Positions 33,183 through 42,016 are shown, counted from the first letter of the stretch. The stretch is DNA of 64,000 nucleotides from Oxalobacteraceae bacterium CAVE-383 (GCA_004134995.1 REGP01000002.1:186001-250000); one strand, 5' to 3'. The notes: generated by a model not told the origin, from the sequence alone. Translations and numbers: made by a program.

Positions 33183-34724
33183 ATGAGTATGAAAAATATG
33201 CTGGCAAATGCCTTGGCAATCGGCACTTTGTTATTCGCAGTAGGATTTGCGGCCCCTGCGGGCGCGCAAGATGCAACACCCAAGGCCGATGCGCCAGCGG
33301 CGACAGCGCCTGCTGCCGCACCTGCCGCCGCGGCTCCGGCCCCGGCTGCTCCTGCAGCAGCTGCTGCAGCACCGGCAGCGGCCGCACCTGCCGCAGCAGC
33401 AGCACCTGCACCGACGCCTAACAAGGGCGATACAGCATGGATGCTGACCTGTACCGCACTGGTGATTCTGATGACACTGCCAGGCCTGGGTCTGTTCTAC
33501 GGCGGCCTGGTCCGCAGCAAGAACATGCTGTCGGTGCTGATGCAATGTTTCATGATCTTCTCGATCGTGTACATTCTGTGGTTCGTCTACGGCTACAGCA
33601 TTGCGTTCACGCAAGGCGGGTCGTTCTTCGGCGGCTTCGACCGGTTGTTCCTGCACGGCCTGACCGGCGACTCGAATACTGCGACCTTCAGCAAGGGCGT
33701 CGTGATTCCTGAGCTGTCGTTCGTTGCCTTCCAGGGCGCGTTCGCCGCCATCACATGCGCACTGATCATCGGTTCGTTCGCTGAGCGCGCCAAGTTCTCC
33801 GCAATCCTGGCGTTCATCGTGATCTGGTTCACATTCTCCTACCTGCCAATGGCGCACATGGTATGGTTCTGGGCCGGTCCTGATGCCTATACCGACGCTG
33901 CCGCAGGCGATGCTGCAACCGCTACAGCCGGCTGGTTGTTCGCAAAGGGCGCACTGGATTTCGCGGGCGGTACTGTTGTGCATATCAATGCCGCTATCGC
34001 CGGTCTGGTTGGCGCATACATGATCAAGCCACGCCTTGGCTACGGCAAGGAAGCAATGAAGCCGCATAGCCTGACAATGACAATGGTCGGCGCTTCCCTG
34101 CTGTGGTTCGGCTGGTTCGGTTTCAACGCCGGTTCGGCTCTGGAAGCAGGCGGTAGCGCTTCCCTGGCGTTCGTCAACACCATCCTGGCGACTGCTGCTG
34201 CTGTTCTGTCGTGGAGCTTCGCTGAATGGGTAGCCAAGGGCAAGCCTTCGATGCTGGGCGGCGCTTCCGGTGCGGTTGCAGGTCTGGTTGCGATTACACC
34301 TGCGGCAGGTTTCGTCGGTACGATCGGTGCGGTTGTATTGGGCCTGATCGCCGGCCTGCTGTGCCTGTGGGGTGTTACCGGCCTGAAGAAGCTGCTGGGT
34401 GCGGACGATGCGCTGGACGTCTTCGGCGTGCATGGCATCGGCGGTATCCTGGGTGCGTTGATGACTGGCGTGTTCGCTGCGCCTAGCCTCGGCGGCACAG
34501 GCATCTATGACTACGTTGCCAATGCTGTCGCTCCAGACTACTCGATCGGCAGCCAGGTCTGGATCCAGTTCCAGGGCGTGCTGACTACAGTTGTGGTGTC
34601 CGGCGTGGTTTCGCTGATCGCCTACAAGCTGGTCGATATCGTCATCGGTCTGCGCGTTACTGAAGAAGAAGAGCGCGAAGGCCTGGACATCTCCAGCCAC
34701 GGCGAATCTGCTTATCATCCTTAA
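33183..34724 (+). CDS. amtB: ammonium transporter
   Basis: 513 residues. A signal peptide (cleavage near AGAQ, residue ~28) is followed by ~50 residues made almost only of Ala and Pro. Eleven transmembrane segments start near residue 90 (WMLTCTALVILMTLPGLGLF). The family signature DFAGGTVVHINAAIAGLVGA contains the first conduction His (~274). FGVHGIGGILGALMTGVFAA holds the second. The C-terminal GlnK-interacting tail is EEEEREGLDISSHGESAYHP. It conducts ammonium into the cell under nitrogen limitation. The Ala/Pro linker is unusual in length. Confidence 0.95.
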   Translation: MSMKNMLANALAIGTLLFAVGFAAPAGAQDATPKADAPAATAPAAAPAAAAPAPAAPAAAAAAPAAAAPAAAAAPAPTPNKGDTAWMLTCTALVILMTLPGLGLFYGGLVRSKNMLSVLMQCFMIFSIVYILWFVYGYSIAFTQGGSFFGGFDRLFLHGLTGDSNTATFSKGVVIPELSFVAFQGAFAAITCALIIGSFAERAKFSAILAFIVIWFTFSYLPMAHMVWFWAGPDAYTDAAAGDAATATAGWLFAKGALDFAGGTVVHINAAIAGLVGAYMIKPRLGYGKEAMKPHSLTMTMVGASLLWFGWFGFNAGSALEAGGSASLAFVNTILATAAAVLSWSFAEWVAKGKPSMLGGASGAVAGLVAITPAAGFVGTIGAVVLGLIAGLLCLWGVTGLKKLLGADDALDVFGVHGIGGILGALMTGVFAAPSLGGTGIYDYVANAVAPDYSIGSQVWIQFQGVLTTVVVSGVVSLIAYKLVDIVIGLRVTEEEEREGLDISSHGESAYHP

Positions 34725-34780
34725 TATCCGGTAATACCCGCCCGCAAGGGCGGTTGCTGCACATTTGTTTCGACATCTTT

Positions 34781-34814
34781 ATGCCCCGCCTGGGTTCAGG
34801 CGGGGCATTTTTTT
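34781..34814 (+). terminator. intrinsic terminator after amtB
   Basis: A 12-bp perfect stem (ATGCCCCGCCTG and complement) with a GGTT loop and seven T. A weaker CCGCCC/GGGCGG hairpin lies upstream at about 34739-34754. Confidence 0.92.
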
Positions 34815-35015
34815 GTTTATATATGATGGGCAGCCTTTAAATCCGCGGCTTTGTCGCTATCTATCAATCCGGATACTGTCTTTCCGGATGGAATCCAAGG
34901 TGGCGTTTTTAATACGGCGCCCGACGCTGTCGGACGATAAACGCTAAAATTGGCGTCGGCCGCGTTTTGTGCAGTCTGCTGCTGCCCTCTTGCAAAGAAG
35001 AAAGTTGTCAATACC

Positions 35016-36314
35016 ATGGTGCCCCATCTCGTTACCGCCCTGAACGGTCCGTTGCTCGATCTCGAAAACAAGATCCTGGCGGCGACGCCTGCCATCGAAC
35101 GCTGGTTCCGGCTTGAGTGGCAAGAACACACCCCGCCTTTCTATTGCTCGGTCGACCTGCGCAATGCCGGTTTCAAGCTGGCGCCGGTCGACACCAATCT
35201 GTTCCCGGGCGGCTTCAACAATCTGTCGCCCGAAATGCTGCCGCTGGCCGTGCAGGCGGCCATGGCGGCCATCGACAAGTATTGTCCGGACGCCAAGAAC
35301 CTGCTGCTGATCCCCGAACAAAACACCGGTAACACCTTTTATCTCCAGAATCTGGCCAGGCTGATCCAGATATTCCGCCAGACCGGGCTTAACGTGCGCC
35401 TGGGCTCGCTGTCGCCGGACCTGAAAAAGCCGACGCCGCTGGAATTGCCCGACGGCAGCATGATCACGCTGGAGCCGCTGGAACGCTCCAAGAACGGCCG
35501 CCGCCTCGGCCTGAAGAATTTCGACCCCTGCACGGTGCTGTTGAATAACGATCTGTCGATCGGCATTCCGGACGTGCTGGAAAACCTGCACGAGCAGAAC
35601 GTGCTGCCGCCGCTGCATGCCGGCTGGGCCGTGCGGCGCAAGAGCAACCATTTCGCCGCCTACGACGAAGTGGTGAAAAAATTCTCCAAGCTGATCGACG
35701 TCGACCCCTGGATGCTCAATCCGCTCTTCAAGGTATGCGGCGAAGTCGACTTCCATGCAGCCGAGGATGAAGAGCGCCTGATCGCCAACGTCGACTCGCT
35801 GCTGGCGAAAATCCGCAAGAAATACAAGGAATACGGCATCAAGGAAACGCCGTTCGTGATCATCAAGGCCGATGCCGGCACCTATGGCATGGGCATCATG
35901 AGCGTGCGTCATTCGAGCGAAATCAAGGAATTGAGCCGCGTGCAGCGCAACAACATGGCGCTCGGCAAGGAAGGCCTGGAAACCAGCGAAATCATTATCC
36001 AGGAAGGCGTGCATTCGTTCGAGCGCATCAACGACGCCGTGGCCGAGCCGGTGGTCTACATGATCGACCGCTATGTGGTCGGCGGCTTCTACCGCGTGCA
36101 CGCGGATCGCGCGGCAAATGAAAACCTGAACGCGCCGGGCGCGCATTATGTGCCGTTGGCCTTTGCCCAGCAGCATGCCCTGCCCGATTTGCTGGCAAAG
36201 GCAGGCACCACAGCGCCCAATCGCTTTTACATGTATGGTGTGGTGGCGCGCCTTGCGGCCGTGGCGGCATCGCTGGAAATGGAACGTACGGACCCGAATC
36301 CCGAAATTTATTAA
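35016..36314 (+). CDS. gshA: glutamate-cysteine ligase, proteobacterial type
   Basis: 432 residues from the ATG at 35016 (MVPHLVTALNGPLLDLENKI); in-frame sequence up to 34950 is Cys-rich and unlike the family. Blocks include PPFYCSVDLRNAGFKLAPVD, LLLIPEQNTGNTFYLQNLA, FVIIKADAGTYGMGIMSV and VVGGFYRVHADRAANENLN. This is the non-classical GshA family of beta- and some other proteobacteria. It makes gamma-glutamylcysteine, the first step of glutathione synthesis. gshB follows after 45 bp, so both steps are co-expressed. It is unrelated in length and sequence to E. coli GshA. Confidence 0.92.
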   Translation: MVPHLVTALNGPLLDLENKILAATPAIERWFRLEWQEHTPPFYCSVDLRNAGFKLAPVDTNLFPGGFNNLSPEMLPLAVQAAMAAIDKYCPDAKNLLLIPEQNTGNTFYLQNLARLIQIFRQTGLNVRLGSLSPDLKKPTPLELPDGSMITLEPLERSKNGRRLGLKNFDPCTVLLNNDLSIGIPDVLENLHEQNVLPPLHAGWAVRRKSNHFAAYDEVVKKFSKLIDVDPWMLNPLFKVCGEVDFHAAEDEERLIANVDSLLAKIRKKYKEYGIKETPFVIIKADAGTYGMGIMSVRHSSEIKELSRVQRNNMALGKEGLETSEIIIQEGVHSFERINDAVAEPVVYMIDRYVVGGFYRVHADRAANENLNAPGAHYVPLAFAQQHALPDLLAKAGTTAPNRFYMYGVVARLAAVAASLEMERTDPNPEIY

Positions 36315-36359
36315 GCAGAACCTTTAGCAACAGCGTGCTGTAAGACTAGCGACAAAAAA

Positions 36360-37310
36360 ATGAAAATTGCATTCCTGGCGGACCCGCTTTCCCATTTCAA
36401 GATTTACAAGGATTCCACCTACGCCATGATGGTGGAGGCCGCGCGCCGTGGCCACCAGCTCTACGCTTTCGAACAGCAGGACATGGTTCTCCAGTCCGGT
36501 CTGGTGACGGCATTTGCGGCTCCGGTGACGCTGACCGGCGTTACGGACGGGTCCGCCGACTGGTACCGGCTGGGGCAGTACAGCGAGATGTATCTGTCCG
36601 AATTCGATGCGATCGTGGTCCGCAAGGATCCGCCGTTCGACATGGAATACATTTACACCACGTATCTGCTGGAAGTGGCCGAAAAGCAGGGCGCCCGGGT
36701 ATTCAACAAACCGGCGGCGATCCGCGATCACAACGAAAAGCTGGCGATCGCGCAATTTTCGCAATATACCGCGCCGACCCTGGTCACGCGCGACGCCAAG
36801 CGCCTGCGCGCATTCCATGCCGAACACAAGGACGTGATCCTGAAGCCGCTGGACGGCATGGGCGGCGCCGGCATTTTCCGGGTGCGCGAAGACGGGATGA
36901 ATCTGGGTGCGATCGTCGAGACCCTCACCGATAACGGCAATCGCACAATAATGGTGCAGAAATTCATTCCGCAGATTACCGAAGGCGACAAGCGCATCCT
37001 GCTGATCGGCGGCAAGGTGGTGCCTTTCGTATTGGCGCGCATCCCGCAAGGCAATGAGGTGCGCGGCAATCTGGCCGCGGGCGGCCTGGGCGTGGCGCAG
37101 CCTATCAGCGCGGCCAACCTTAAAATGGCCGAAGCGCTGGCGCCGGTGCTCGACGCGCGCGGCCTGCTGCTGGTCGGCCTGGACGCCATCGGCGACTACC
37201 TGACCGAAATCAATGTCACCAGCCCGACCTGTTTTCAGGAAATCAGGGAACAGGCGGGTTTTGACGTCGCTGAAATGTTTATTACCGCGGTGGAAGCTGC
37301 GGTAAAGTAG
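36360..37310 (+). CDS. gshB: glutathione synthetase
   Basis: 316 residues, the usual length. The ATP-grasp fold is shown by MKIAFLADPLSHFKIYKDST, then RKDPPFDMEYIYTTYLLE, VILKPLDGMGGAGIFRV near 159-175, RILLIGGKVVPFVLAR and the metal-site end TEINVTSPTCFQEI. It joins glycine to gamma-glutamylcysteine. It follows gshA by 45 bp. Downstream is an AT-rich gap of 83 bp, then the PTS genes. Confidence 0.95.
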   Translation: MKIAFLADPLSHFKIYKDSTYAMMVEAARRGHQLYAFEQQDMVLQSGLVTAFAAPVTLTGVTDGSADWYRLGQYSEMYLSEFDAIVVRKDPPFDMEYIYTTYLLEVAEKQGARVFNKPAAIRDHNEKLAIAQFSQYTAPTLVTRDAKRLRAFHAEHKDVILKPLDGMGGAGIFRVREDGMNLGAIVETLTDNGNRTIMVQKFIPQITEGDKRILLIGGKVVPFVLARIPQGNEVRGNLAAGGLGVAQPISAANLKMAEALAPVLDARGLLLVGLDAIGDYLTEINVTSPTCFQEIREQAGFDVAEMFITAVEAAVK

Positions 37311-37393
37311 TTGTTTTAACAATATTCATGCTTAAGTAGTGCTTGGTAGTATTTACGTAGTACTTAAATTTACGCATAAGCCTGTTCAAATAT

Positions 37394-37801
37394 ATGGTCG
37401 GTATACTTCTTCTCACCCATGCACCGCTGGGACAGGCTTTCGTGGCTGCCGCCACGCATGTGTTTCGCGCCAAGCCGGAACGGTTCGAGGCGATCGACAT
37501 GCAGGCGGATCAGAATCCGGCCGAAATCCAGAAACTGGCGGACCAGGCCATCCATCGCCTCAACGACGGCGGCGGCGTATTGGTGATCACCGACATCATG
37601 GGCGGCACGCCATCCAATTGCACCGGCCCCTTGTGCGCCATGCCCGATGTGGAAGTCATCGCCGGCATCAGCCTGCCGATGCTGCTGCGCGCCATCACCT
37701 ACCGCGAAGACACGCTCGACGTGGTGGTGGAAATGGCGCTGGCCGGGGGGCATAACGGCGCCGTGCGTGTGGATAATCGAATTCGTCTTTCTTCCGCTTA
37801 A
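37394..37801 (+). CDS. PTS EIIA component, mannose-family type
   Basis: 135 residues of the EIIA-Man fold with the phosphorylated His9 in GILLLTHAPLGQAF. GGVLVITDIMGGTPSN follows in the middle and a C-terminal ALAGGHNGAVRV. It receives phosphate from HPr. No EIIB or EIIC permease follows, so sugar transport through this set is unlikely and a regulatory phosphorelay is expected. It is the first gene of a EIIA-HPr-EI cluster, with 27 bp to HPr. Confidence 0.87.
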   Translation: MVGILLLTHAPLGQAFVAAATHVFRAKPERFEAIDMQADQNPAEIQKLADQAIHRLNDGGGVLVITDIMGGTPSNCTGPLCAMPDVEVIAGISLPMLLRAITYREDTLDVVVEMALAGGHNGAVRVDNRIRLSSA

Positions 37802-37828
37802 ATCTGCTTAATCTGCTTAAAAATAAAA

Positions 37829-38098
37829 ATGATCGAAAAAGAACTGGAAATTATCAATAAGCTCGGTCTGCATGCGCGCGCTTCGGCCAAATTGACACAG
37901 ACCGCCGGCAAATTTCAAAGCGAAGTCTGGCTGAGTTACAACAAGCGGCGGGTCAATGCCAAATCGATCATGGGCGTCATGATGCTGGCCGCCGGCAAGG
38001 GCAGCATGGTGATGCTGGAAACCAATGGCGCCGACGAGCAGGCCGCCATCGACGCGCTGACAGCGTTGATAGGCGACCGCTTCGGCGAAGGCGAATAA
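37829..38098 (+). CDS. ptsH: HPr phosphocarrier protein
   Basis: 89 residues. His15 lies in KLGLHARASAKL and Ser46 in NAKSIMGVMML, the site that an HPr kinase would phosphorylate. It carries phosphate from EI to the EIIA upstream. It lies between the EIIA and EI genes, 62 bp before EI. HPr kinase is not in the window. Confidence 0.93.
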   Translation: MIEKELEIINKLGLHARASAKLTQTAGKFQSEVWLSYNKRRVNAKSIMGVMMLAAGKGSMVMLETNGADEQAAIDALTALIGDRFGEGE

Positions 38099-38160
38099 CG
38101 CGGACAATGTTTGACACAATGGATCGGCGCGGATAAAAAGTAAAAACGGAGACTCACGCG

Positions 38161-39978
38161 ATGGCATCCTTCACACTACACGGCATTTCTGTTTCGCAAG
38201 GCATTGCGATCGGACGCGCGCACCTGCTGAAACCGGCGGCGCTGGATGTCGAGCATTATCTGATTGCGCAGGAACAGGTCGAGGCCGAAGTGCAGCGGCT
38301 CAAGGACGCAATCATCGCCGTGCATCAGGAACTGCACACCATCCGCCATGCCTTGCCGAAAGACGCGCCGACCGAGCTGGCCGCTTTCCTGGACGTGCAT
38401 GCGCTGATTTTGTCGGACACCATGCTGTCCGAAATGCCGCTCGAAATCATTCGCAACCGCTATTACAACGCCGAATGGGCGCTGGTTACGCAGATCGATG
38501 AATTGTCGGCCCAGTTCGATGAGATCGAAGACGCGTATCTGCGCGAACGCAAGGCCGATATCCAGCAGGTCGGCGAGCGCATCCTGAAAGTGCTGACCGG
38601 ATCGGCCACGGTGTTGCCGGGGGCCGACGGCGAATCGGCTTCCGCCAACATCATCGTGGTGGCGCACGATATCTCGCCGGCCGACATGCTGCAGTTCCGC
38701 GATCGCGCCTTTGCCGGCTTCGTGACCGATCTGGGCGGGCAGAATTCGCATACGGCGATTGTCGCGCGCAGCCTGGACATTCCGGCAGCGGTCGGCATGC
38801 ATAACGCATCCGGCCTGGTGAAACAGGATGACTTGCTGATCATCGACGGCGATGCCGGCGTGGTCATCGTCGATCCGGCGCCGCTGGTGCTGATGCAGTA
38901 TCGCGAAAGCCAGGCGCGCTTGCTGCGCGACCGCAAAAAATTGGGCCGCCTGAAGAAGACTCCGGCCGTCACGCAGGACGGCGTGCCGATCGATCTGCTG
39001 GCCAATATTGAATTGCCCGACGATTGCCGCGCGGCGATGGATGCCGGCGCCAACGGCGTGGGGCTGTTCCGTTCCGAGTTCCTGTTCATGGGGCGCGGCG
39101 GCTTTCTTGAAAAATTTCCGTCGGAAGATGAGCAGTTCGAAGCCTACCGCAGCACCGTGATGGCGATGAAGGGCCGGCCGGTCACCATCCGCACGCTCGA
39201 CGTCGGCGCCGACAAGCCGCTGGACGCGGACGAGCAGACGGCGTTGAATCCGGCGCTGGGTTTGCGCGCTATCCGTTATTGCCTGGCCGAACCGCAAATT
39301 TTCCTGACCCAGCTGCGCGCCATTCTGCGCGCCTCCGCTTACGGGCCGATCAATCTGCTGATCCCGATGATGGCGCATGCCTTCGAGATCGACCAGACGC
39401 TGGCGCTGGTGGCGCAGGCCAAATCGCAGTTGCAGATGCGCGGACACAAGTTCGATGCCGCCATCCAGATCGGCGCAATGATCGAAATCCCCGCCGCGGC
39501 GCTGGCGTTGCCGATGTTCATCAAACGCCTGGATTTCCTGTCGATCGGCACCAACGACCTGATCCAGTACACGCTGGCGATCGACCGCGTCGATCACGAA
39601 GTCGCGCATCTGTACAACCCGCTGCATCCGGCGATCCTGTATCTGCTCTCCAGCGTCATCGCCATGGGCAAGAAGGCCGATGTGCCGGTGGCCGTGTGCG
39701 GCGAAATGGCGGGCGACATCAAGCTCACGCGCCTGCTGCTGGGCATGGGTTTGTCTGAATTTTCGATGCACCCGGCGCAGTTGCTGTCGGTCAAGCAGGA
39801 AATCCTGAACAGCGACCTGAGCGTGCTGGTGCCGCAGGTCAAGAAAATCCTGCGCTGCACCGAGCCGATGGCGATCGCCGCCGCGGTTGCCGAGCTGCGC
39901 GACGGCAGCGGCGCCGGCGGACAGGCGCCGCAAGCGCCGGCCTCTCCGTCGTCGCGCCGCATCAAGATGGCGATCTGA
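38161..39978 (+). CDS. ptsI: phosphoenolpyruvate-protein phosphotransferase (enzyme I)
   Basis: 605 residues. The N-terminal HPr-binding/phospho-His domain has His197 in GGQNSHTAIVARSLDIPAA. The C-terminal PEP-binding barrel has GANGVGLFRSEFLFMGR, TIRTLDVGADKPL and DFLSIGTNDLIQYTLAIDR, with Cys in VAVCGEMAGD. It is slightly longer than E. coli EI because of a Ser/Gly/Ala tail (GAGGQAPQAPASPSS). EI starts the relay PEP-EI-HPr-EIIA. No separate terminator follows before the metX leader promoter. Confidence 0.95.
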   Translation: MASFTLHGISVSQGIAIGRAHLLKPAALDVEHYLIAQEQVEAEVQRLKDAIIAVHQELHTIRHALPKDAPTELAAFLDVHALILSDTMLSEMPLEIIRNRYYNAEWALVTQIDELSAQFDEIEDAYLRERKADIQQVGERILKVLTGSATVLPGADGESASANIIVVAHDISPADMLQFRDRAFAGFVTDLGGQNSHTAIVARSLDIPAAVGMHNASGLVKQDDLLIIDGDAGVVIVDPAPLVLMQYRESQARLLRDRKKLGRLKKTPAVTQDGVPIDLLANIELPDDCRAAMDAGANGVGLFRSEFLFMGRGGFLEKFPSEDEQFEAYRSTVMAMKGRPVTIRTLDVGADKPLDADEQTALNPALGLRAIRYCLAEPQIFLTQLRAILRASAYGPINLLIPMMAHAFEIDQTLALVAQAKSQLQMRGHKFDAAIQIGAMIEIPAAALALPMFIKRLDFLSIGTNDLIQYTLAIDRVDHEVAHLYNPLHPAILYLLSSVIAMGKKADVPVAVCGEMAGDIKLTRLLLGMGLSEFSMHPAQLLSVKQEILNSDLSVLVPQVKKILRCTEPMAIAAAVAELRDGSGAGGQAPQAPASPSSRRIKMAI

Positions 39979-39990
39979 CGGGGCACCGGT

Positions 39991-40019
39991 TTGACGCGGC
40001 AGGCCGACTTGGTTATTCT
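39991..40019 (+). promoter_or_regulatory. sigma-70 promoter of the metX leader
   Basis: TTGACG (39991-39996) and TATTCT (40014-40019) are separated by 17 bp. Transcription would start near 40026, immediately before the first stem of the leader RNA, about 180 bases upstream of metX. Confidence 0.65.
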
Positions 40020-40027
40020 TGCAGAAT

Positions 40028-40128
40028 TGCGCCGATTTGAGTGATTTGCATCAATCTCAGCTTGCGGGCGCAGGAAGACTCCATGGACGCTGCAACAGCT
40101 CCCGGGTTTCCAAATAAATACGGCTAAA
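40028..40128 (+). promoter_or_regulatory. SAM-II-like riboswitch aptamer candidate in the metX leader
   Basis: Stem P1 is TGCGCC (40028-40033) with GGCGCA (40067-40072). Its loop starts GATTTGA and ends CTTGC. A downstream strand AAATAAATACGGCTAAAG carries GCTAAA at 40123-40128. These elements and their order recall the SAM-II (metA/SAM-alpha) motif that controls metX/metA in alphaproteobacteria. Two extra hairpins would enlarge the loops: TGAGTGAT...ATCAATCTCA at about 40038-40059, and GGAA...TTCC. The expected pseudoknot P2 between the loop and the GCTAAA strand is weak by eye, so the aptamer identity is tentative. Its position directly before metX and an attenuator supports it. Confidence 0.5.
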
Positions 40129-40155
40129 GCGAGCTTGATCCATAAGCCCCGAATT

Positions 40156-40189
40156 AGCCCGCCGAATCTTCGCGGGCTTTTTTATTTTT
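40156..40189 (+). terminator. conditional terminator (attenuator) before metX
   Basis: AGCCCGC (40156-40162) pairs with GCGGGCT (40172-40178), followed by a T-rich run to 40189, only 10-20 bases before the metX start. The left arm GCCCGC is also complementary to GCGGGC at 40064-40069, which overlaps the 3' strand of P1. P1 and an antiterminator pairing therefore exclude each other. Confidence 0.75.
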
Positions 40190-40208
40190 GAACAGAGAAA
40201 TGTCGTCT

Positions 40209-41345
40209 ATGTCGCTTGGAATCGTTGCGCCGCAAACCATGCATTTTGACAAGCCCTTGCAATTGCAGAGCGGGGCGAGGCTGGCCAACTACGACCTGGT
40301 CTATGAAACCTACGGCACGCTGAATGCCGCGCGCTCGAATGCGGTGCTGGTCTGTCACGCGCTGAATGCTTCCCACCATGTGGCCGGCAGATACAGCGAC
40401 GATCCAGACAGCGTCGGCTGGTGGGACAATATGGTCGGCCCGGGCAAGCCGCTCGATACCGATCGTTTTTTTGTCATCGGCGTCAATAATCCAGGTTCCT
40501 GTTTCGGCTCGACCGGGCCAATGCATGTCAATGCGGCAACGGGCAAGCCATACGGCGCCGGTTTTCCGGTGGTCACGGTCGATGATTGGGTGCATGCGCA
40601 GGCCCTGCTGGCCGATGCGCTCGGCATCGAGCAATTCGCGGCCGTGATGGGCGGATCGCTCGGCGGCATGCAGGCGCTCGCATGGAGCATGCTGTTCCCG
40701 CAGCGTTTGCGGCATTGCATCGTGATTGCCTCCACGCCCAAGCTGTCGGCGCAGAACATCGCCTTCAACGACGTCGCGCGCCAGGCCATCCTGACCGACC
40801 CGGATTTCCACGGCGGCGACTATTACGCCTACGGCGTGGTGCCGAAAAACGGTCTGCGCGTGGCGCGCATGGTAGGACACATTACCTATCTGTCGGACGA
40901 CGACATGGCGGAGAAGTTCGGGCGCGAACTGCGCAACGGCGCTTATCAGTTCGGCTACGGCGTCGATTTCGAGATCGAGTCCTACCTGCGCTATCAGGGT
41001 GACAAGTTTTCCACCTATTTCGACGCCAATACCTACCTGCTGATTACCAAGGCGCTCGATTATTTCGACCCGGCGAAGGAATTCGGCGGCGATCTGAGCG
41101 CGGCGTTCCGCAATATCCAGGCCAAGTTCCTGGTGATTTCGTTCATGACCGACTGGCGTTTCGCGCCCGAGCGCAGCCGCGACATGGTGCAGGCGCTGGT
41201 CAAGAACAAGCGGCGCGTCAGCTATGCCGAAATCGATGCGCCGCACGGCCATGACGCTTTCCTGCTGGACGACCCGAGATACATGAAGCTGGTGCGCGAA
41301 TATTACGCGCGCATCTGGAACGAATTGAACGAGGCTGCGGCATGA
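40209..41345 (+). CDS. metX: homoserine O-acyltransferase
   Basis: 378 residues from the ATG at 40209 ([17 protein letters not shown]); in-frame ATG 40200 is an alternative, and the AGAGAA purine stretch fits 40209 better. Alpha/beta-hydrolase fold: [13 protein letters not shown] near 45, [12 protein letters not shown] near 95, nucleophile Ser in [13 protein letters not shown] near 146, and the late Asp and His in [13 protein letters not shown] near 350. It acylates homoserine at the start of methionine synthesis; betaproteobacterial members may use succinyl-CoA rather than acetyl-CoA, which sequence reading cannot settle. The stop overlaps metW (ATGA). Confidence 0.93.
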   Translation: MSLGIVAPQTMHFDKPLQLQSGARLANYDLVYETYGTLNAARSNAVLVCHALNASHHVAGRYSDDPDSVGWWDNMVGPGKPLDTDRFFVIGVNNPGSCFGSTGPMHVNAATGKPYGAGFPVVTVDDWVHAQALLADALGIEQFAAVMGGSLGGMQALAWSMLFPQRLRHCIVIASTPKLSAQNIAFNDVARQAILTDPDFHGGDYYAYGVVPKNGLRVARMVGHITYLSDDDMAEKFGRELRNGAYQFGYGVDFEIESYLRYQGDKFSTYFDANTYLLITKALDYFDPAKEFGGDLSAAFRNIQAKFLVISFMTDWRFAPERSRDMVQALVKNKRRVSYAEIDAPHGHDAFLLDDPRYMKLVREYYARIWNELNEAAA

Positions 41346-41944
41346 ATTTTTCTGAATTGCGTCTGTTGCGCCCGGATTTGGCCTTTATCGCACATTGGGT
41401 GCGCGTGCAGTCGCATGTGCTCGATCTCGGGTGCGGCGACGGCGTGATGCTGCATTATCTGCAAAGCGACAAGGGCTGCAGCGGCTATGGCATCGAAATC
41501 GACGACGGCCAGATCCCGCTGTGCGTGGCGCGCGAAGTATCGGTCATCCAGCAGGACATGGAGGCCGGCCTGGCGATGTTTGCCGATAACGCGTTCGACA
41601 CGGTGCTGTGCCTGTCCGCGCTGCAAATGATGAAGGACGTCGAGGGAACGCTGCGCGAAATCGCCCGCGTCGGCCGTGAAGCGATCGTCTCTTTCCCGAA
41701 TTTTGCCTATTGGCCGCATCGCCTGGCGCTGTTGCGCGGCCACACCCCGGTATCGAAGTCCCTGCCCTACGATTGGTACGACACGCCCAACCTGCGCTGC
41801 GCGACGATTACCGATTTCGAGGCGCTGGCCAATGAAGTCGGCCTGGAAGTGCTGGAACGGGTCGCGCTGCACGACGGCAGGCCGGTTTCGATGCTGCCGA
41901 ACTGGCGCGGCAGCCTGGCGGTATTCCGTTTGAAGAAAAAATAA
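41342..41944 (+). CDS. metW: MetW, methionine biosynthesis methyltransferase-like partner
   Basis: 200 residues with a class I SAM-binding fold: [17 protein letters not shown] near 23, GIEIDD, then [20 protein letters not shown] and [17 protein letters not shown]. MetW acts together with MetX in many proteobacteria, where MetX alone is poorly active. The four-base overlap with metX fits stoichiometric co-translation. The tail ends LAVFRLKKK. The promoter of the tRNA-tuf operon starts 30 bp after the stop. Confidence 0.93.
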   Translation: MNFSELRLLRPDLAFIAHWVRVQSHVLDLGCGDGVMLHYLQSDKGCSGYGIEIDDGQIPLCVAREVSVIQQDMEAGLAMFADNAFDTVLCLSALQMMKDVEGTLREIARVGREAIVSFPNFAYWPHRLALLRGHTPVSKSLPYDWYDTPNLRCATITDFEALANEVGLEVLERVALHDGRPVSMLPNWRGSLAVFRLKKK

Positions 41945-41973
41945 GAAACTTGGCAAGATTCCTGAGCTTTCTG

Positions 41974-42002
41974 TTGACAAGGCAAAGGTGTTCCAATATA
42001 GT
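41974..42002 (+). promoter_or_regulatory. strong sigma-70 promoter of the tRNA-tuf operon
   Basis: Consensus TTGACA (41974-41979), a 17-bp spacer and TATAGT (41997-42002). Start of transcription would be near 42009, eight bases before the mature tRNA-Tyr. Confidence 0.8.
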
Positions 42003-42016
42003 TTTGGGTTCCCCGT

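Noticed and set aside
33270-33425. Ala/Pro-coding stretch as a non-coding microsatellite or frameshift
   Set aside because: The reading frame stays open with mixed GCN codons and joins a proper signal peptide to the AmtB core, so it is a real coding linker.
37332-37367. Terminator after gshB
   Set aside because: The dyad arms are only 7 bp, AT-only apart from one G/C, with a 22-base loop and no T run.
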